Positions 48,165-58,905 of a stretch of DNA of 64,000 nucleotides are shown here, piece after piece; the stretch's first letter is position 1; every line of letters starts with the position of its first letter. Source of the stretch: Nitrosomonas sp. GTDB taxonomy: Bacteria > Pseudomonadota > Gammaproteobacteria > Burkholderiales > Nitrosomonadaceae. The stretch spans positions 62,001-126,000 of the forward strand of contig NZ_JADZAJ010000039.1 of the NCBI RefSeq assembly GCF_020852615.1, in the 5' to 3' direction. The translations under genes were made by a program, and so were the position numbers. The notes below the pieces were generated by a model, which worked only from the letters and a program-made list of their open reading frames with translations, searched no databases and was not told the DNA's origin.

Positions 48165-49532
48165 TTAAGGAAATAATTTGCCCGGGTTCAGAATATTGTT
48201 AGGATCAAAGGTCAGTTTGATCTGCTTCATCAGTGTGAGTGTAGTGTTATCAATCTCCTTGCTGATATAGGGCCGTTTTTCGGAGCCAACCCCATGCTCG
48301 CCTGAAAGTGTTCCTTTGAGGCTAATGACCAAGTCAAAGATTTGATTCAGGCATTGATAAGCTCGTTTACCTTCATTGGCATTATCCGGGTCAATAAGCA
48401 GATTGACGTGAATATTCCCGTTTCCGGCATGCCCAAAATTTACATTTGCAATTTGATGTTGTTTGCATAGCATGGATAACCCGGATAGTAACAGAGGGAT
48501 TTTATCAACCGGTACCACAATATCTTCATTGATTTTCTTGGGTGCTATATCCCGCAGTAGGGGGGACAGTATCTTCCTGGCTTTCCATAACTCAGCCGTA
48601 TTCTGAACAGGGGTGGCTTTTAGTAATCCTGAATTCTGACAGGCTGCCAGAAGCCTGTCGGTGGTTTCCAGGATTTCATACTCTGTGCCATCCACTTCAA
48701 TCATCAGCATGGCTTGAGAATCATCTGGTAATAGTATTGGATTCCTGGTGCGAATAAGATTGAGAGAGCCGGAATCCAGAAATTCAAGAGCACTTGGCCC
48801 TCGTGACTCTTTCATGATAGAGACGATTGCTAAGGCACAGCTATCAGCATCCCGGTAATGTGCAACAAGCCCACTTTTAGCTGCGGGTAATGGAGTGAGC
48901 TTAAGTGTGATTTCCGTTATAACAGCCAGTGTGCCTTCTGATCCTATCAGTAAGCGGGTCAGATCATAGCCGACAACCCCTTTGGTGGTATAGCAGCCGG
49001 TTTTAATCATATCGCCTTTGCCTGTTACCGCGATTAACCCCAGTACATGATCTCGTGTTGTTCCGTATTTAACTGCGTGCGGTCCACCTGCGCTGGTGGC
49101 AAGATTGCCGCCGACTGTTGAGAATGCTGCACTGGATGGGTCGGGTGGCCAGAAAAAACCATAAGGTTTGATAACAGACTGGACAGCATCATTTAAAACC
49201 CCAGGCTCAGTAATTAGTACCCGGTTGGGAATATCAATGGACAAGATTCGGATCATCCGTTCCAGTGAGAGTGTAGCGCCACCCATTTCAGCCAGGCAGC
49301 CACCAGCTGTACCGGTACCACGTCCACGCGGTGTTAAAGGAACATTAAACTGATTACACAGCCGAATTGTTTCTGCAACTTCATCCGTAGTCAGTGGAAA
49401 TATAACGCACTCGGGAGGGAAAAACTTCCTGCTGTTATCGTAAGCGTAAGCGTAACAATCTACCGGGTCGAAGTAGATGCGCTCGGGAGGAATCAGTTTC
49501 TGGAGTAATTCCGTGAACTTCGCAGGCAGCAT
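48165..49532 (-). CDS. FAD-linked oxidase, GlcD/D-lactate dehydrogenase type
   Basis: 455 aa. The N-terminal FAD-binding domain shows VPLTPRGRGTGTAGGCLA and PDPSSAAFSTVGGNLATSAGGPHAVKYGTTRDHVLG. The C-terminal domain shows NFGHAGNGNIHVNLLID and GTLSGEHGVGSEKRPYI, the substrate/flavin His motifs of glycolate oxidase GlcD and D-2-hydroxyacid dehydrogenases. It probably oxidises glycolate or D-lactate and feeds electrons to quinone. glcE and glcF are not adjacent, so glycolate versus lactate cannot be decided. Convergent with ctaB. Confidence 0.9.
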   Translation of the reverse strand: MLPAKFTELLQKLIPPERIYFDPVDCYAYAYDNSRKFFPPECVIFPLTTDEVAETIRLCNQFNVPLTPRGRGTGTAGGCLAEMGGATLSLERMIRILSIDIPNRVLITEPGVLNDAVQSVIKPYGFFWPPDPSSAAFSTVGGNLATSAGGPHAVKYGTTRDHVLGLIAVTGKGDMIKTGCYTTKGVVGYDLTRLLIGSEGTLAVITEITLKLTPLPAAKSGLVAHYRDADSCALAIVSIMKESRGPSALEFLDSGSLNLIRTRNPILLPDDSQAMLMIEVDGTEYEILETTDRLLAACQNSGLLKATPVQNTAELWKARKILSPLLRDIAPKKINEDIVVPVDKIPLLLSGLSMLCKQHQIANVNFGHAGNGNIHVNLLIDPDNANEGKRAYQCLNQIFDLVISLKGTLSGEHGVGSEKRPYISKEIDNTTLTLMKQIKLTFDPNNILNPGKLFP

Positions 49533-49580
49533 TTGTAATTGCCAAAGAAGGCTCAGGAGATCCTAAGGGATTGATAAGGT

Positions 49581-50165
49581 TTAATCCAAATATTCAAATA
49601 CTTTTACTACTCTTGTTACGCTTTCCGTGGTACTGGCAATGCGTGTGGCAGTTTCACCTTCCTTTCGTTTAACCAGTCCCAGTAAATACACCACACCATT
49701 TTCAGTAACTACCTTAATGTGATTGACCTGAAATACCTTGTTATTAATAAAACGAGTTTTAACTTTGGAAGTGATCAGTGCGTCATTGCTGCGTGAAGCT
49801 AATGAACTTTTTGGTGCGATAATAATTTCGTTGGAAATGTGCCGTACATTTTCAATGCTCATTGCCAGTTTCTCTGCTTCTTTTCTTACAGATTCATTGG
49901 GTGCTTCACCAGTTAGCAGAACACTGCGATTAAAACTGGTGACATTCACGTGAACCTTATCACCCAGACGCTCACCAATTCTACGGCTTGTTTTAAGTTC
50001 AATCCCTTCGTCTTCAATATATGTTCCGCTACTGCGGCGATCTTCAACCATTAACGTACCGGCACCAGCGCCGACGCCAACACCGGTTAAAACTACCGGT
50101 ACACAACCTGTCAGAAGATGTAGCGCTTGTACCCACAATATCAGCTTGATGAAAGTATTTTGCAT
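49581..50165 (-). CDS. BON-domain lipoprotein (DolP/YraP-like)
   Basis: 194 aa. Signal peptide with lipobox LLTGC, so Cys20 would be lipidated. Two BON domains follow: GDKVHVNVTSFNRSVLLTGEAPNESVRKEAEKLAMSIENVRHISNEI and ITSKVKTRFINNKVFQVNHIKVVTENGVVYLLGLVKRKEGETA. In E. coli DolP supports outer-membrane integrity and BAM function. Its usual neighbours (yraN, diaA) are not here. The lipid would probably place it on the outer membrane, since residue +2 is Val. Confidence 0.9.
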   Translation of the reverse strand: MQNTFIKLILWVQALHLLTGCVPVVLTGVGVGAGAGTLMVEDRRSSGTYIEDEGIELKTSRRIGERLGDKVHVNVTSFNRSVLLTGEAPNESVRKEAEKLAMSIENVRHISNEIIIAPKSSLASRSNDALITSKVKTRFINNKVFQVNHIKVVTENGVVYLLGLVKRKEGETATRIASTTESVTRVVKVFEYLD

Positions 50166-50331
50166 GGCGAATAAGGATCTGCAATGGATTTACGGTTACT
50201 TGCCCGGACCGGCGACCTGAAAGCTGCCAGGTATTTTGTAAAGTACAGGGGTTCAATTGAGCAACCCTGAAAATATCAGTGTGTAGTCTAACACCGGATT
50301 AACCTTGCTGATTGCTAACCTTTGATCTTTA

Positions 50332-50345
50332 TTGTCTGTAGACAA
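50332..50345 (+). promoter_or_regulatory. Dyad in the gap between the BON lipoprotein gene and pilH-like gene
   Basis: TTGTCT (50332-50337) and AGACAA (50340-50345) form a 14-base dyad in the 290-base intergenic region, about 110 bases before the pilH-like start. No clear −10/−35 pair is assigned. Confidence 0.25.
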
Positions 50346-50455
50346 CACTTTAGAATACGAACCTGTTACTTGTTCCAGTTCAGGTTATTTCAGGTATTTA
50401 TTAAAACGCTGCATATTGTGTGGATGAAAATGAAGTGTTCTATAGAGAATCACAC

Positions 50456-50821
50456 ATGACAGTCAGAACGATATTGGTAGTCGATGATTCACCGACAGAT
50501 CGCTATATTATTTCTGACATATTGATCAAAAACGGGTATCAGGTGGATATAGCAGAAAGTGGTGAAGAAGGTGTTAACAAAGTCAGGGAAATCCGGCCGG
50601 ATCTGGTGCTGATGGATGTTGTCATGCCGGGAATGAACGGGTATCAGGCAACACGCATACTGGCGCGAGATGCAACAACCCGCCATATTCCCGTTATTCT
50701 CTGTACAACCAAAGATCAGCAAACCGACAAGATCTGGGGGATAAGACAAGGGGCGCGGAATTATATTACCAAGCCGGTCATGGCTGCAGAATTACTGCAA
50801 AAAATTGCCGGACTGGATTGA
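50456..50821 (+). CDS. Single-domain response regulator, PilH/CheY-like
   Basis: 121 aa from the ATG at 50456, which gives the normal short start before ILVVDD. All receiver residues are present: acidic pair VVDDSPTDRY, phospho-Asp in LVLMDVVMPGMNG, Thr in LCTTKDQQTD and Lys in YITKPVMA. The sequence style (DSPTDRYIISDILIKNGYQVDIAESGEEGV) is that of PilG/PilH, which control type IV pilus twitching. It is followed by a CheW/PilI-like gene. The rest of the Pil-Chp set (pilJ, chpA) is not in the window. Confidence 0.88.
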   Translation: MTVRTILVVDDSPTDRYIISDILIKNGYQVDIAESGEEGVNKVREIRPDLVLMDVVMPGMNGYQATRILARDATTRHIPVILCTTKDQQTDKIWGIRQGARNYITKPVMAAELLQKIAGLD

Positions 50822-50848
50822 TTTCAATAACTACTACATTAATTACAC

Positions 50849-51355
50849 ATGGATACCATGTCAGGGCATTCGCTATCACTGGTTGAACAGATCAGCAAAA
50901 AAACTCGGGAAACTTCGGCCACCATACCGGCACTGGGAATCACCATTGGTGAGGATCGCTGGCTGGTGCCCATGAGCGACATCAGCGAAATACTGCCCGT
51001 ACCTAAAATAACCCCGGTTTTTTTGACGCAGCCCTGGTTCCTCGGCGTTATCAATGTGCGTGGCAGTGTCTATGGTTTATGTGATTTGAGCGGTTATTTT
51101 GATAATAAACCGACCTGTATTAGCACAAAAAGTCGAATCTTTCTGACCACACCCCGTTTGGGTGCGGGCTATGCCTTACTGGCCGGAAATGTTCTGGGGA
51201 TTCGAAACTTAATGGAATTTACCCGCCAGCAAAATCATGAAGATAGACGATCTGTCGTTGCAGGTACATATAGTGATCGCCAGGACAGACGCTGGCGTAT
51301 GCTGAATTTACGTGCACTGGTGCAGCTCGAATCTTTCCGGCAAGTAAACCGCTGA
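50849..51355 (+). CDS. CheW-like adaptor, PilI type
   Basis: 168 aa with one CheW domain: ALGITIGEDRWLVPMSDISEILPVPKITPVFLTQPWFLGVINVRGSVYGLCDLSGYF is the pattern of PilI adaptors, which couple a methyl-accepting protein to a histidine kinase. The C-terminal part carries WRMLNLRALVQLESF. It follows the pilH-like gene by 27 bases. Downstream is argB, unrelated, so the chemosensory cluster is cut short or dispersed. Confidence 0.87.
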   Translation: MDTMSGHSLSLVEQISKKTRETSATIPALGITIGEDRWLVPMSDISEILPVPKITPVFLTQPWFLGVINVRGSVYGLCDLSGYFDNKPTCISTKSRIFLTTPRLGAGYALLAGNVLGIRNLMEFTRQQNHEDRRSVVAGTYSDRQDRRWRMLNLRALVQLESFRQVNR

Positions 51356-51400
51356 ATAATATCAGCGCCAGTACCACTACCTTATCCTGGCTGTACCTGA

Positions 51401-52321
<921 letters not shown>

Positions 52322-52506
52322 TGGCCGGATTGGAACAGAAGCCATTTTCTGTCTCTGAATAGTTGATACTTAAGATTTCCCCTAAAGGTCTGGGCTGTGT
52401 TGTTTTACGGGACTGCTTATTGGGTTGCAGGGAGAATTTTTGTGGCGATTTGTGGCATCAGATTGTTCGATGCAGGAAGTGCCTGTGTGTAGGGGTGGCT
52501 GTAGTG

Positions 52507-53067
52507 TTATCGCAGTGTTTTGAGTGCTTGTGCCCATTTGTAGAGCTCATCCAGCATCACTAATGCGGAGTTGGTGTGATACTCTCCGGGCGTAAAGTGT
52601 TTGTTTTCAATGAGTGTGGAGACGTTCTGAATAGTTACAGCCTCCACCATGGGCATGATTTTCAGAGTGGTCAGTGTTTGCTTCAGCATTTGTGCTGAGC
52701 GCAATCCACCGGATACTCCGCCATAGCTCACAATCCCGGCAGGTTTGTAATTCCATTCCCTGTAAACATAGTTAAGTGCGTTGAGCAGTGAAGGTGGCGG
52801 ACCAAAATTGTATTCCGGCGTCACGAATACATAGGCATCTGCTGCATGAACACTGGCTGCCCAGTTTCTGGTATGCCCGTGCTGATATTGCTGACGTACA
52901 GGGTGTTCCGGTTCGTTGTATACCGGCAGGTTGAATTCATGCAGATCAACTGGAACGGTTTCGAACTTGCCGTGTTGTTTAGCGACCGTACCAAACCATT
53001 CTGCGATATATGGGCCGACGCGCCCCGGGCGTGTGCTGCAGGTGATGATATGAAGTTTTAGTGCCAT
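52507..53067 (-). CDS. NADPH-dependent FMN reductase-like flavoprotein
   Basis: 186 aa with a flavodoxin-like fold: LHIITCSTRPGRVGPYIAEWF (FMN phosphate loop), a central FVTPEYNFGPPPSLLNALNYVYREWNYKP and GIVSYGGVSGGLRSAQMLKQTL. These are the hallmarks of the YieF/ArsH/FMN_red family, which reduce quinones, chromate or azo compounds with NAD(P)H. The physiological substrate is unknown. It follows the mutarotase gene on the same strand with a 35-base gap. Confidence 0.9.
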   Translation of the reverse strand: MALKLHIITCSTRPGRVGPYIAEWFGTVAKQHGKFETVPVDLHEFNLPVYNEPEHPVRQQYQHGHTRNWAASVHAADAYVFVTPEYNFGPPPSLLNALNYVYREWNYKPAGIVSYGGVSGGLRSAQMLKQTLTTLKIMPMVEAVTIQNVSTLIENKHFTPGEYHTNSALVMLDELYKWAQALKTLR

Positions 53068-53102
53068 TGTTTTTCCTTGTTCACGGGCATAAGAACCGAT
53101 TG

Positions 53103-54008
53103 TCAGTCCTGTTCAACCCTGTAATTGGCAACCAGCCGGAATTCGCTGCCAGGCTGAATATGTACTCGGTCTATGGCGGCATTGGTGGTTTCCACGCAGA
53201 TAAAGTGCAGGTAGTCATCATCTTCCAGATCTGCCATTTCAACCGAGATTTTTGCCCAGGGGTTCCACACCACGGCTGTCCGGTTGCCTTTGGAAGTAAT
53301 GTAAATACGGCGCTTGTGAGCAATATCGTGAATGATGAGATCACTGCCGACGGATTGGTAAATCCGATCCACTTCCGCGTTAATTGTTACAGCCCCGGTT
53401 TGATTTTTTTCAAGGTTATCATCCACTTTATCAATATAGCGAGTATTTTCCAGGCCGGACACATGGGTTTGGTGAATGTCTCCCACGCTGAAATAAGTAT
53501 GAAAAGCCTGCGTAATCGTACATGCCTGTGATCCGGAGTTACGGGTTACCAGTTCCAGATTGAGTGTGTCGCCAATGGTGATTTCCAGTCGCAAAATGAA
53601 TGAACGGGGCCAGATGGATCGTGTTTCTTCAGTGCCGGTTAATCCCAATACGATGCGAATATCGCCTTCCGGTGTGGTGGATGATTCGATCACATCCCAC
53701 ATGCGGTTACGTACAAAGCCATGTGCGGGGCGACCCAGACCTTCCGGGTCAGGGCCAAACCAGGGCCAGCAGACTGGGACACCGCCCTTGATTGCTTTGC
53801 CCGGCTGATAATAAGCACGCTTGCTTAAAAATAGAAGATCATCCTGTACGCCTTTTGGCCGGTATGCAAGCACTTGTCCGGCATAAACCGAGATCAGTGC
53901 ACTGGCCTTGTCACTGCTGACATGGACAAAAGGCAGGCCACCTTCTCCTTCTGTGAAAACGACCTGTTTCCCGATTCCGTAATTTCTGTTCAGTTGCCCG
54001 ATATTCAT
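53103..54008 (-). CDS. D-hexose-6-phosphate mutarotase (YeaD-type aldose epimerase)
   Basis: 301 aa from the ATG at 54008; an upstream frame extension of 40 codons runs into the acnA promoter region. A galactose-mutarotase-like fold with GGVPVCWPWFGPDPEGLGRPAHGFVRNRMW (catalytic His), NTRYIDKVDD and VVWNPWAKISVEMADLEDDDYLHFICVETTN (catalytic Glu region). The family interconverts anomers of hexose-6-phosphates. Its own neighbours do not tell the sugar. Divergent from acnA. Confidence 0.92.
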   Translation of the reverse strand: MNIGQLNRNYGIGKQVVFTEGEGGLPFVHVSSDKASALISVYAGQVLAYRPKGVQDDLLFLSKRAYYQPGKAIKGGVPVCWPWFGPDPEGLGRPAHGFVRNRMWDVIESSTTPEGDIRIVLGLTGTEETRSIWPRSFILRLEITIGDTLNLELVTRNSGSQACTITQAFHTYFSVGDIHQTHVSGLENTRYIDKVDDNLEKNQTGAVTINAEVDRIYQSVGSDLIIHDIAHKRRIYITSKGNRTAVVWNPWAKISVEMADLEDDDYLHFICVETTNAAIDRVHIQPGSEFRLVANYRVEQD

Positions 54009-54153
54009 TATTTTCCTATTCAGAAATACAAAAGACCTTGTAACCACCGGCACCTGGCCAAGTATTTGGTTACGACCTATGCCGAATGATAAACTCAATC
54101 GGTTACCGCATAAATACAAAATGCTCAAAGTCTTTCATTCAAGGAATTAAAAC

Positions 54154-57003
54154 ATGGCTCATAACTTATTCAATAGCTTAAGCACATTATCGCTTTCCAG
54201 CGGGAAAGCACTCCGGTTTTATTCGCTGGCGGCGCTCGAGGCGGCTGGTTTGGGAACAGTTTCACGTTTGCCGATTTCAATTCGCATCGTGCTGGAATCA
54301 ATATTGCGCAATTATGACGAAAAGAAGATTACTGAAGTTCATGTCAGGCAGCTGGCCGGCTGGCAGCCAAAAGCAGAACGTACTCAGGAAATCCCATTTG
54401 TGGTGGCGCGCATTGTGCTGCAGGATTTTACTGGTGTACCGCTGCTGGTTGATCTGGCTGCAATGCGCAGTGCCGCTGCAAGGCTGGGTAAGGGCGCTGA
54501 ACTGATCGAGCCGCTGGTACCGGTTGATCTGGTAGTTGATCATTCAATTCAGGTGGATTATTACGGTGACAGCCAGGCAATGGCCCGCAACATGGAAGTG
54601 GAGTTCCATCGTAATCGGGAACGTTACCAGTTTATTAAATGGGGGATGCAGGCGTTCGATACATTTGGCGTAGTCCCCCCGGGAATTGGTATCGTGCATC
54701 AGGTTAATCTGGAATATCTTGCACGCGGCGTGCATCAGAAGGATGGGCTGGTTTACCCGGATACACTGGTTGGAACTGATTCACACACCACCATGATTAA
54801 CAGTATCGGTGTAGTGGGCTGGGGGGTGGGGGGCATCGAGGCTGAAGCTGGAATGCTGGGACAACCGGTCTATTTTCTGACCCCGGATGTGGTGGGTGTC
54901 AACCTGACCGGGCAGCTGCAGGAAGGAGTAACTGCGACCGATCTGGTGCTAACGGTGACAGAGATGTTGCGCCGGGCTAATGTAGTAGGCAAGTTTGTCG
55001 AATTTTTCGGTGAGGGCGCCACTTCACTCAGCCTGCCGGATCGTGCCACGATTGCCAATATGGCTCCCGAATACGGTGCGACTATGGGCTTTTTCCCGGT
55101 AGATGAAGTTACATTGACTTACTTCCGGCAAACTGGCCGCACTGATGAAGAGATTGATGCTTTTGAGCGTTATTTCAAGGTGCAGGGATTGTTTGGTATG
55201 CCACGCCAGGGAGAAATTGATTACAGTCAGGAGCTCTCGCTGGATCTGGGTACGATTGTATCTTCTCTGGCCGGGCCAAAGCGTCCACAGGACCGGATAG
55301 CACTCAAAGAGCTGAAATCCGAATTTACCGGGCTGTTCAGCAGACCGATCAAGGAGAACGGTTACGGCAAGCCGGCCGAAATACTGCAAAATACGTATTG
55401 CACACGTGATGGTAATTCTGCAGAGTCCAGTCTCTGTGTCGCACCCGACAGCAGTCAGAGTGAGTTGGCACTTACGCCGGGCAGCGCACGTAACGCGGTT
55501 GAAATGGTCAATAACCATCCCACACGGCAGGCTGCCGGTACCGGGGCGCCGGCACAGTCGATCGGGCTGCACCATGGCGATATACTGATTGCAGCAATCA
55601 CTTCCTGCACCAACACTTCCAATCCAAGCGTACTGATTGCAGCTGGCTTACTGGCTAAAAAAGCGGTGGAGAAAGGCCTGACGGTCAGAAAACATATCAA
55701 GACCTCGCTTGCGCCTGGCTCCCGGGTTGTTACGGAGTATCTGAATGCAGCCGGTTTGATGCCTTATCTCGAGCAGTTGGGCTTCAGCCTTGCTGGTTAT
55801 GGTTGTACAACCTGTATCGGAAATTCCGGGCCGTTAGCAGAAGTGATTGAAGAGACTGTCGTCAAGGATGATCTGGTATGCGCGGCTGTATTATCGGGAA
55901 ACCGGAATTTTGAAGCTCGTGTTCATCCCAATATCCGTGCTAATTTTCTTGCTTCTCCGCCATTGGTAGTGGCCTATGCAATTGCCGGAACGGTGCTGAA
56001 AGATCTGACACGCGAACCGCTGGGGGACGGTAAAGATGGTAAACCTGTCTGGCTGCATGATATCTGGCCGGGCAGTGCTGAAATTGAGTCTATGATGAAA
56101 TTTGCCACTCAGGCAGAAACTTTCCGTCGTCTGTACAGCGATTTCACCCGAGATCATCCACTGTGGAACAATATCACTTCAGTTACCGGCAGATTGTACG
56201 ACTGGCCGGATTCCACCTATATCGCCGAACCACCATTTTTTGAAGATTTTTCTCTGGAAATCAATCGGGCCGGAATGCCGGACGTGATTCGCGGCGCTCG
56301 TGCATTGGCAATCTTCGGTGATTCAGTCACGACCGACCATATCAGCCCGGCGGGATCGATTAAAGAATCTTCACCGGCAGGACAATATTTGCTGGCGCAT
56401 GGCGTTTTCCGGACAGATTTCAACAGCTACGGATCACGTCGCGGCAATCACCACATCATGATGCGCGGTACTTTTGCCAATGTGCGTATCAGAAATCTGA
56501 TGATCCCCGGCAGTGAAGGAGGGGTAACGCTGTATCGCAGCAAAGATGATGCTGAAGGAAAACAAATGAGTATCTTCGATGCAGCTATGCGGTATATCGG
56601 AGATGGAATTCCAACGATTGTATTTGCGGGTAAGGAGTACGGTACAGGATCAAGCCGTGACTGGGCAGCAAAGGGTACACAGCTGCTGGGTGTCAAAGCG
56701 GTTGTTGCGGAGAGTTATGAGCGTATCCATCGCAGCAATCTGGTAGGCATGGGAGTATTACCACTGCAGTTTATGGAAGGTGATAGCGTCAGTTCACTTG
56801 GTATTCAGGGCAATGAGACGTTCGAGCTTCCCGGCCTGGGCAATATTCAGCCGCAACAGGAAGTTGTGCTGGTTATTTACAGACAGGATGGTTCACGCCG
56901 GGAAGCCAGGCTGCGTTGCCGGATTGATACCGCGATCGAGGTGGATTACTACTACCACGGCGGTATCCTGCCTTATGTGTTGAGAAAAGCGTGCGCGTTG
57001 TGA
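54154..57003 (+). CDS. acnA: Aconitate hydratase A
   Basis: 949 aa, longer than E. coli AcnA (891). It isomerises citrate to isocitrate with a [4Fe-4S] cluster. The cluster cysteines are in [17 protein letters not shown] and [13 protein letters not shown]. Other motifs are [54 protein letters not shown] and [16 protein letters not shown]. Much of the extra length lies at about residues 403-469, a Ser/Asn-rich stretch between the domains. Single gene; a hairpin GAGTGAT/GATCACTC covers its stop region. Confidence 0.97.
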   Translation: MAHNLFNSLSTLSLSSGKALRFYSLAALEAAGLGTVSRLPISIRIVLESILRNYDEKKITEVHVRQLAGWQPKAERTQEIPFVVARIVLQDFTGVPLLVDLAAMRSAAARLGKGAELIEPLVPVDLVVDHSIQVDYYGDSQAMARNMEVEFHRNRERYQFIKWGMQAFDTFGVVPPGIGIVHQVNLEYLARGVHQKDGLVYPDTLVGTDSHTTMINSIGVVGWGVGGIEAEAGMLGQPVYFLTPDVVGVNLTGQLQEGVTATDLVLTVTEMLRRANVVGKFVEFFGEGATSLSLPDRATIANMAPEYGATMGFFPVDEVTLTYFRQTGRTDEEIDAFERYFKVQGLFGMPRQGEIDYSQELSLDLGTIVSSLAGPKRPQDRIALKELKSEFTGLFSRPIKENGYGKPAEILQNTYCTRDGNSAESSLCVAPDSSQSELALTPGSARNAVEMVNNHPTRQAAGTGAPAQSIGLHHGDILIAAITSCTNTSNPSVLIAAGLLAKKAVEKGLTVRKHIKTSLAPGSRVVTEYLNAAGLMPYLEQLGFSLAGYGCTTCIGNSGPLAEVIEETVVKDDLVCAAVLSGNRNFEARVHPNIRANFLASPPLVVAYAIAGTVLKDLTREPLGDGKDGKPVWLHDIWPGSAEIESMMKFATQAETFRRLYSDFTRDHPLWNNITSVTGRLYDWPDSTYIAEPPFFEDFSLEINRAGMPDVIRGARALAIFGDSVTTDHISPAGSIKESSPAGQYLLAHGVFRTDFNSYGSRRGNHHIMMRGTFANVRIRNLMIPGSEGGVTLYRSKDDAEGKQMSIFDAAMRYIGDGIPTIVFAGKEYGTGSSRDWAAKGTQLLGVKAVVAESYERIHRSNLVGMGVLPLQFMEGDSVSSLGIQGNETFELPGLGNIQPQQEVVLVIYRQDGSRREARLRCRIDTAIEVDYYYHGGILPYVLRKACAL

Positions 57004-57159
57004 GTGATTTTTCTGTGTGATCACTCGGAATCAGCTTGCATATAAAGAAAGAGAAAAGGGTACCCGAATGAGGTATATTGCCCCGCAACCCGTATGAAAG
57101 GTGTGGCGGTAAGCGGGATCAAATGGGACTAAGCGGGACCGGGCGGGGGCTCACCTGTC

Positions 57160-57960
57160 CTAACCGAACCGGCCGGTGATGTAGTCTTCAGTCTGTTTAT
57201 TCTTCGGTTTAATGAAGATGGTATCGGTGGCACCAAATTCGATTAGCTCGCCCATATACATATAGGCAGTGTAGTCTGATACCCGGGCGGCCTGTTGCAT
57301 GTTGTGGGTCACAATCAGGATCGTGACCTTGTTTCGGAGGTCAGAAATCAATTCCTCGATACTTGCTGTGGCGATTGGGTCCAGTGCAGAGGTGGGTTCA
57401 TCGAATAACAGAATCTCGGGGTCTGTCGCCAGTGCACGGGCGATACACAAGCGCTGTTGCTGACCGCCTGAAAGATTAAAGGCAAGATCCCCGAGCCGAT
57501 TTTTGACTTCTCCCCATAGTGCAGCATTACGTAGTGCATTTTCCACACGTTCTTCAAGAATTGAGCGGCGTTTGACTCCCCGTATTCTCAATCCATAAGC
57601 AACATTTTCAAAAATTGATTTTGGGAAGGGGTTGGGTTTCTGAAACACCATGCTGATCCGCATTCTGACTTCAATCGGATCGACTTCGGGCGAAAGAATA
57701 TTTTCGTTATCCGGATGAAGAATGATTTCTCCCTCATAACGGTTGTGCGGGTAGAGATCATGCATACGGTTGAAACAACGCAGGAAAGTTGATTTTCCAC
57801 AGCCTGACGGTCCGATCAGGGCAGTAACCTGTTTTTCGTGAACCACCATATCAATATTTTTAAGTGCCTGATATCCGCCGTAATAAAAATTCAGTTTATT
57901 AACTACAGATTTTTGGATTGCCGTAGCAGAGCTGCCGCTGGCCGGTTTGAAAATTTGCAT
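57160..57960 (-). CDS. pstB: Phosphate ABC transporter ATPase
   Basis: 266 aa. Walker [23 protein letters not shown] (the NRMHDL tail is characteristic of PstB), Q-loop [17 protein letters not shown], signature [15 protein letters not shown], Walker [16 protein letters not shown] and H-loop [12 protein letters not shown]. It drives high-affinity phosphate import through PstC and PstA. Third gene of pstCAB. phoU, which often follows, is not present. Confidence 0.97.
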   Translation of the reverse strand: MQIFKPASGSSATAIQKSVVNKLNFYYGGYQALKNIDMVVHEKQVTALIGPSGCGKSTFLRCFNRMHDLYPHNRYEGEIILHPDNENILSPEVDPIEVRMRISMVFQKPNPFPKSIFENVAYGLRIRGVKRRSILEERVENALRNAALWGEVKNRLGDLAFNLSGGQQQRLCIARALATDPEILLFDEPTSALDPIATASIEELISDLRNKVTILIVTHNMQQAARVSDYTAYMYMGELIEFGATDTIFIKPKNKQTEDYITGRFG

Positions 57961-57969
57961 AATCGTGAT

Positions 57970-58905
57970 TTACCACTTGATATTTTTACGTAGACGGTAA
58001 CGGAGGTAGATAGCCAGTCCATTCATCAGTAACGTCATGATAACCAGTACCAGACCGGCGGCTGCAGCATTATGCTGAAAAGCTTCTTGCGGTCTTGAAA
58101 TCCAGTTGAACATCTGGATTGGCATGACTGTAAACGGCTCCATCAGCCATTCGAATGATATGAACGGAAACTGATCCTGCAGGGGAGACGGGGGAAGAAA
58201 AGCAATAAATGTAAGTGCACCGATAGTGATGATTGGAGCTGTTTCTCCGATTGCGCGCGCCAGCCCGATAATGATGCCTGTCATAATACCGGCTGCAGAA
58301 TAAGGTAACACATGGTCCGCTACCGTTTGCCATTTGGTTGCACCCAGGGCATAAGCGCCTTCGCGAATGGAAACGGGGATGGATCGGATTGCTTCACGAG
58401 TCGCTACGATGACAATTGGCAGAATCAGCAGTGCCAATGTTAATCCGGCCGAGAGAATGCTCTGACCCAGTCCCAGCTCATAAACAAACAGCCCCAGCGC
58501 AAGCAGGCCGTAAATAATGGAAGGCACACCTGCCAGGTTGGTGACATTGATTTCAATGATTTCAGTGATGAAGTTTTTCGGCGCATATTCCTCGAGATAA
58601 ACGCCGGCTGCTACACCAAGGGGAACAGCGGCGACGGCTGTCACCAGCATAACCAGTGTAGTGCCGACCCACGCGGAGAGAATTCCGGCCATTTCCGGTT
58701 TGCGTGATGGAAAAGAAGTGAAAAACTCCCAGTTCAGGCGTGGCATGCCGTCGATAATCATATTCCCAAACAGTGCAATAAACGTCAAAACCGCGATCAT
58801 CAGGGCGATAATGCCCGCTATCAGTGCCAGCAGATCCCAGCGCTTGTGATGCGCAATAATGGCGCGTATTTCGTTCAGGTTGTCAGAGTGATTCATGGGT
58901 ATCAA
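57970..58905 (-). CDS. pstA: Phosphate ABC transporter permease PstA
   Basis: 311 aa with six membrane helices. The EAA-like loop REAIRSIPVSIREGAYALGATKWQTVADHVLPYSAAGIMTGIIIGLARAIGETAP identifies PstA. The N-terminal helix follows a soluble part of about 30 residues. Forms the membrane channel with PstC. Its start overlaps the pstC stop by four bases and pstB begins nine bases after its stop. Confidence 0.96.
   Translation of the reverse strand: MIPMNHSDNLNEIRAIIAHHKRWDLLALIAGIIALMIAVLTFIALFGNMIIDGMPRLNWEFFTSFPSRKPEMAGILSAWVGTTLVMLVTAVAAVPLGVAAGVYLEEYAPKNFITEIIEINVTNLAGVPSIIYGLLALGLFVYELGLGQSILSAGLTLALLILPIVIVATREAIRSIPVSIREGAYALGATKWQTVADHVLPYSAAGIMTGIIIGLARAIGETAPIITIGALTFIAFLPPSPLQDQFPFISFEWLMEPFTVMPIQMFNWISRPQEAFQHNAAAAGLVLVIMTLLMNGLAIYLRYRLRKNIKW

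Noticed and set aside
57110..57150. Repeated AAGCGGGA units between acnA and pstB
   Set aside because: Only two imperfect copies with 20-base spacing in a G-rich stretch; too little to call a repeat array or binding site.
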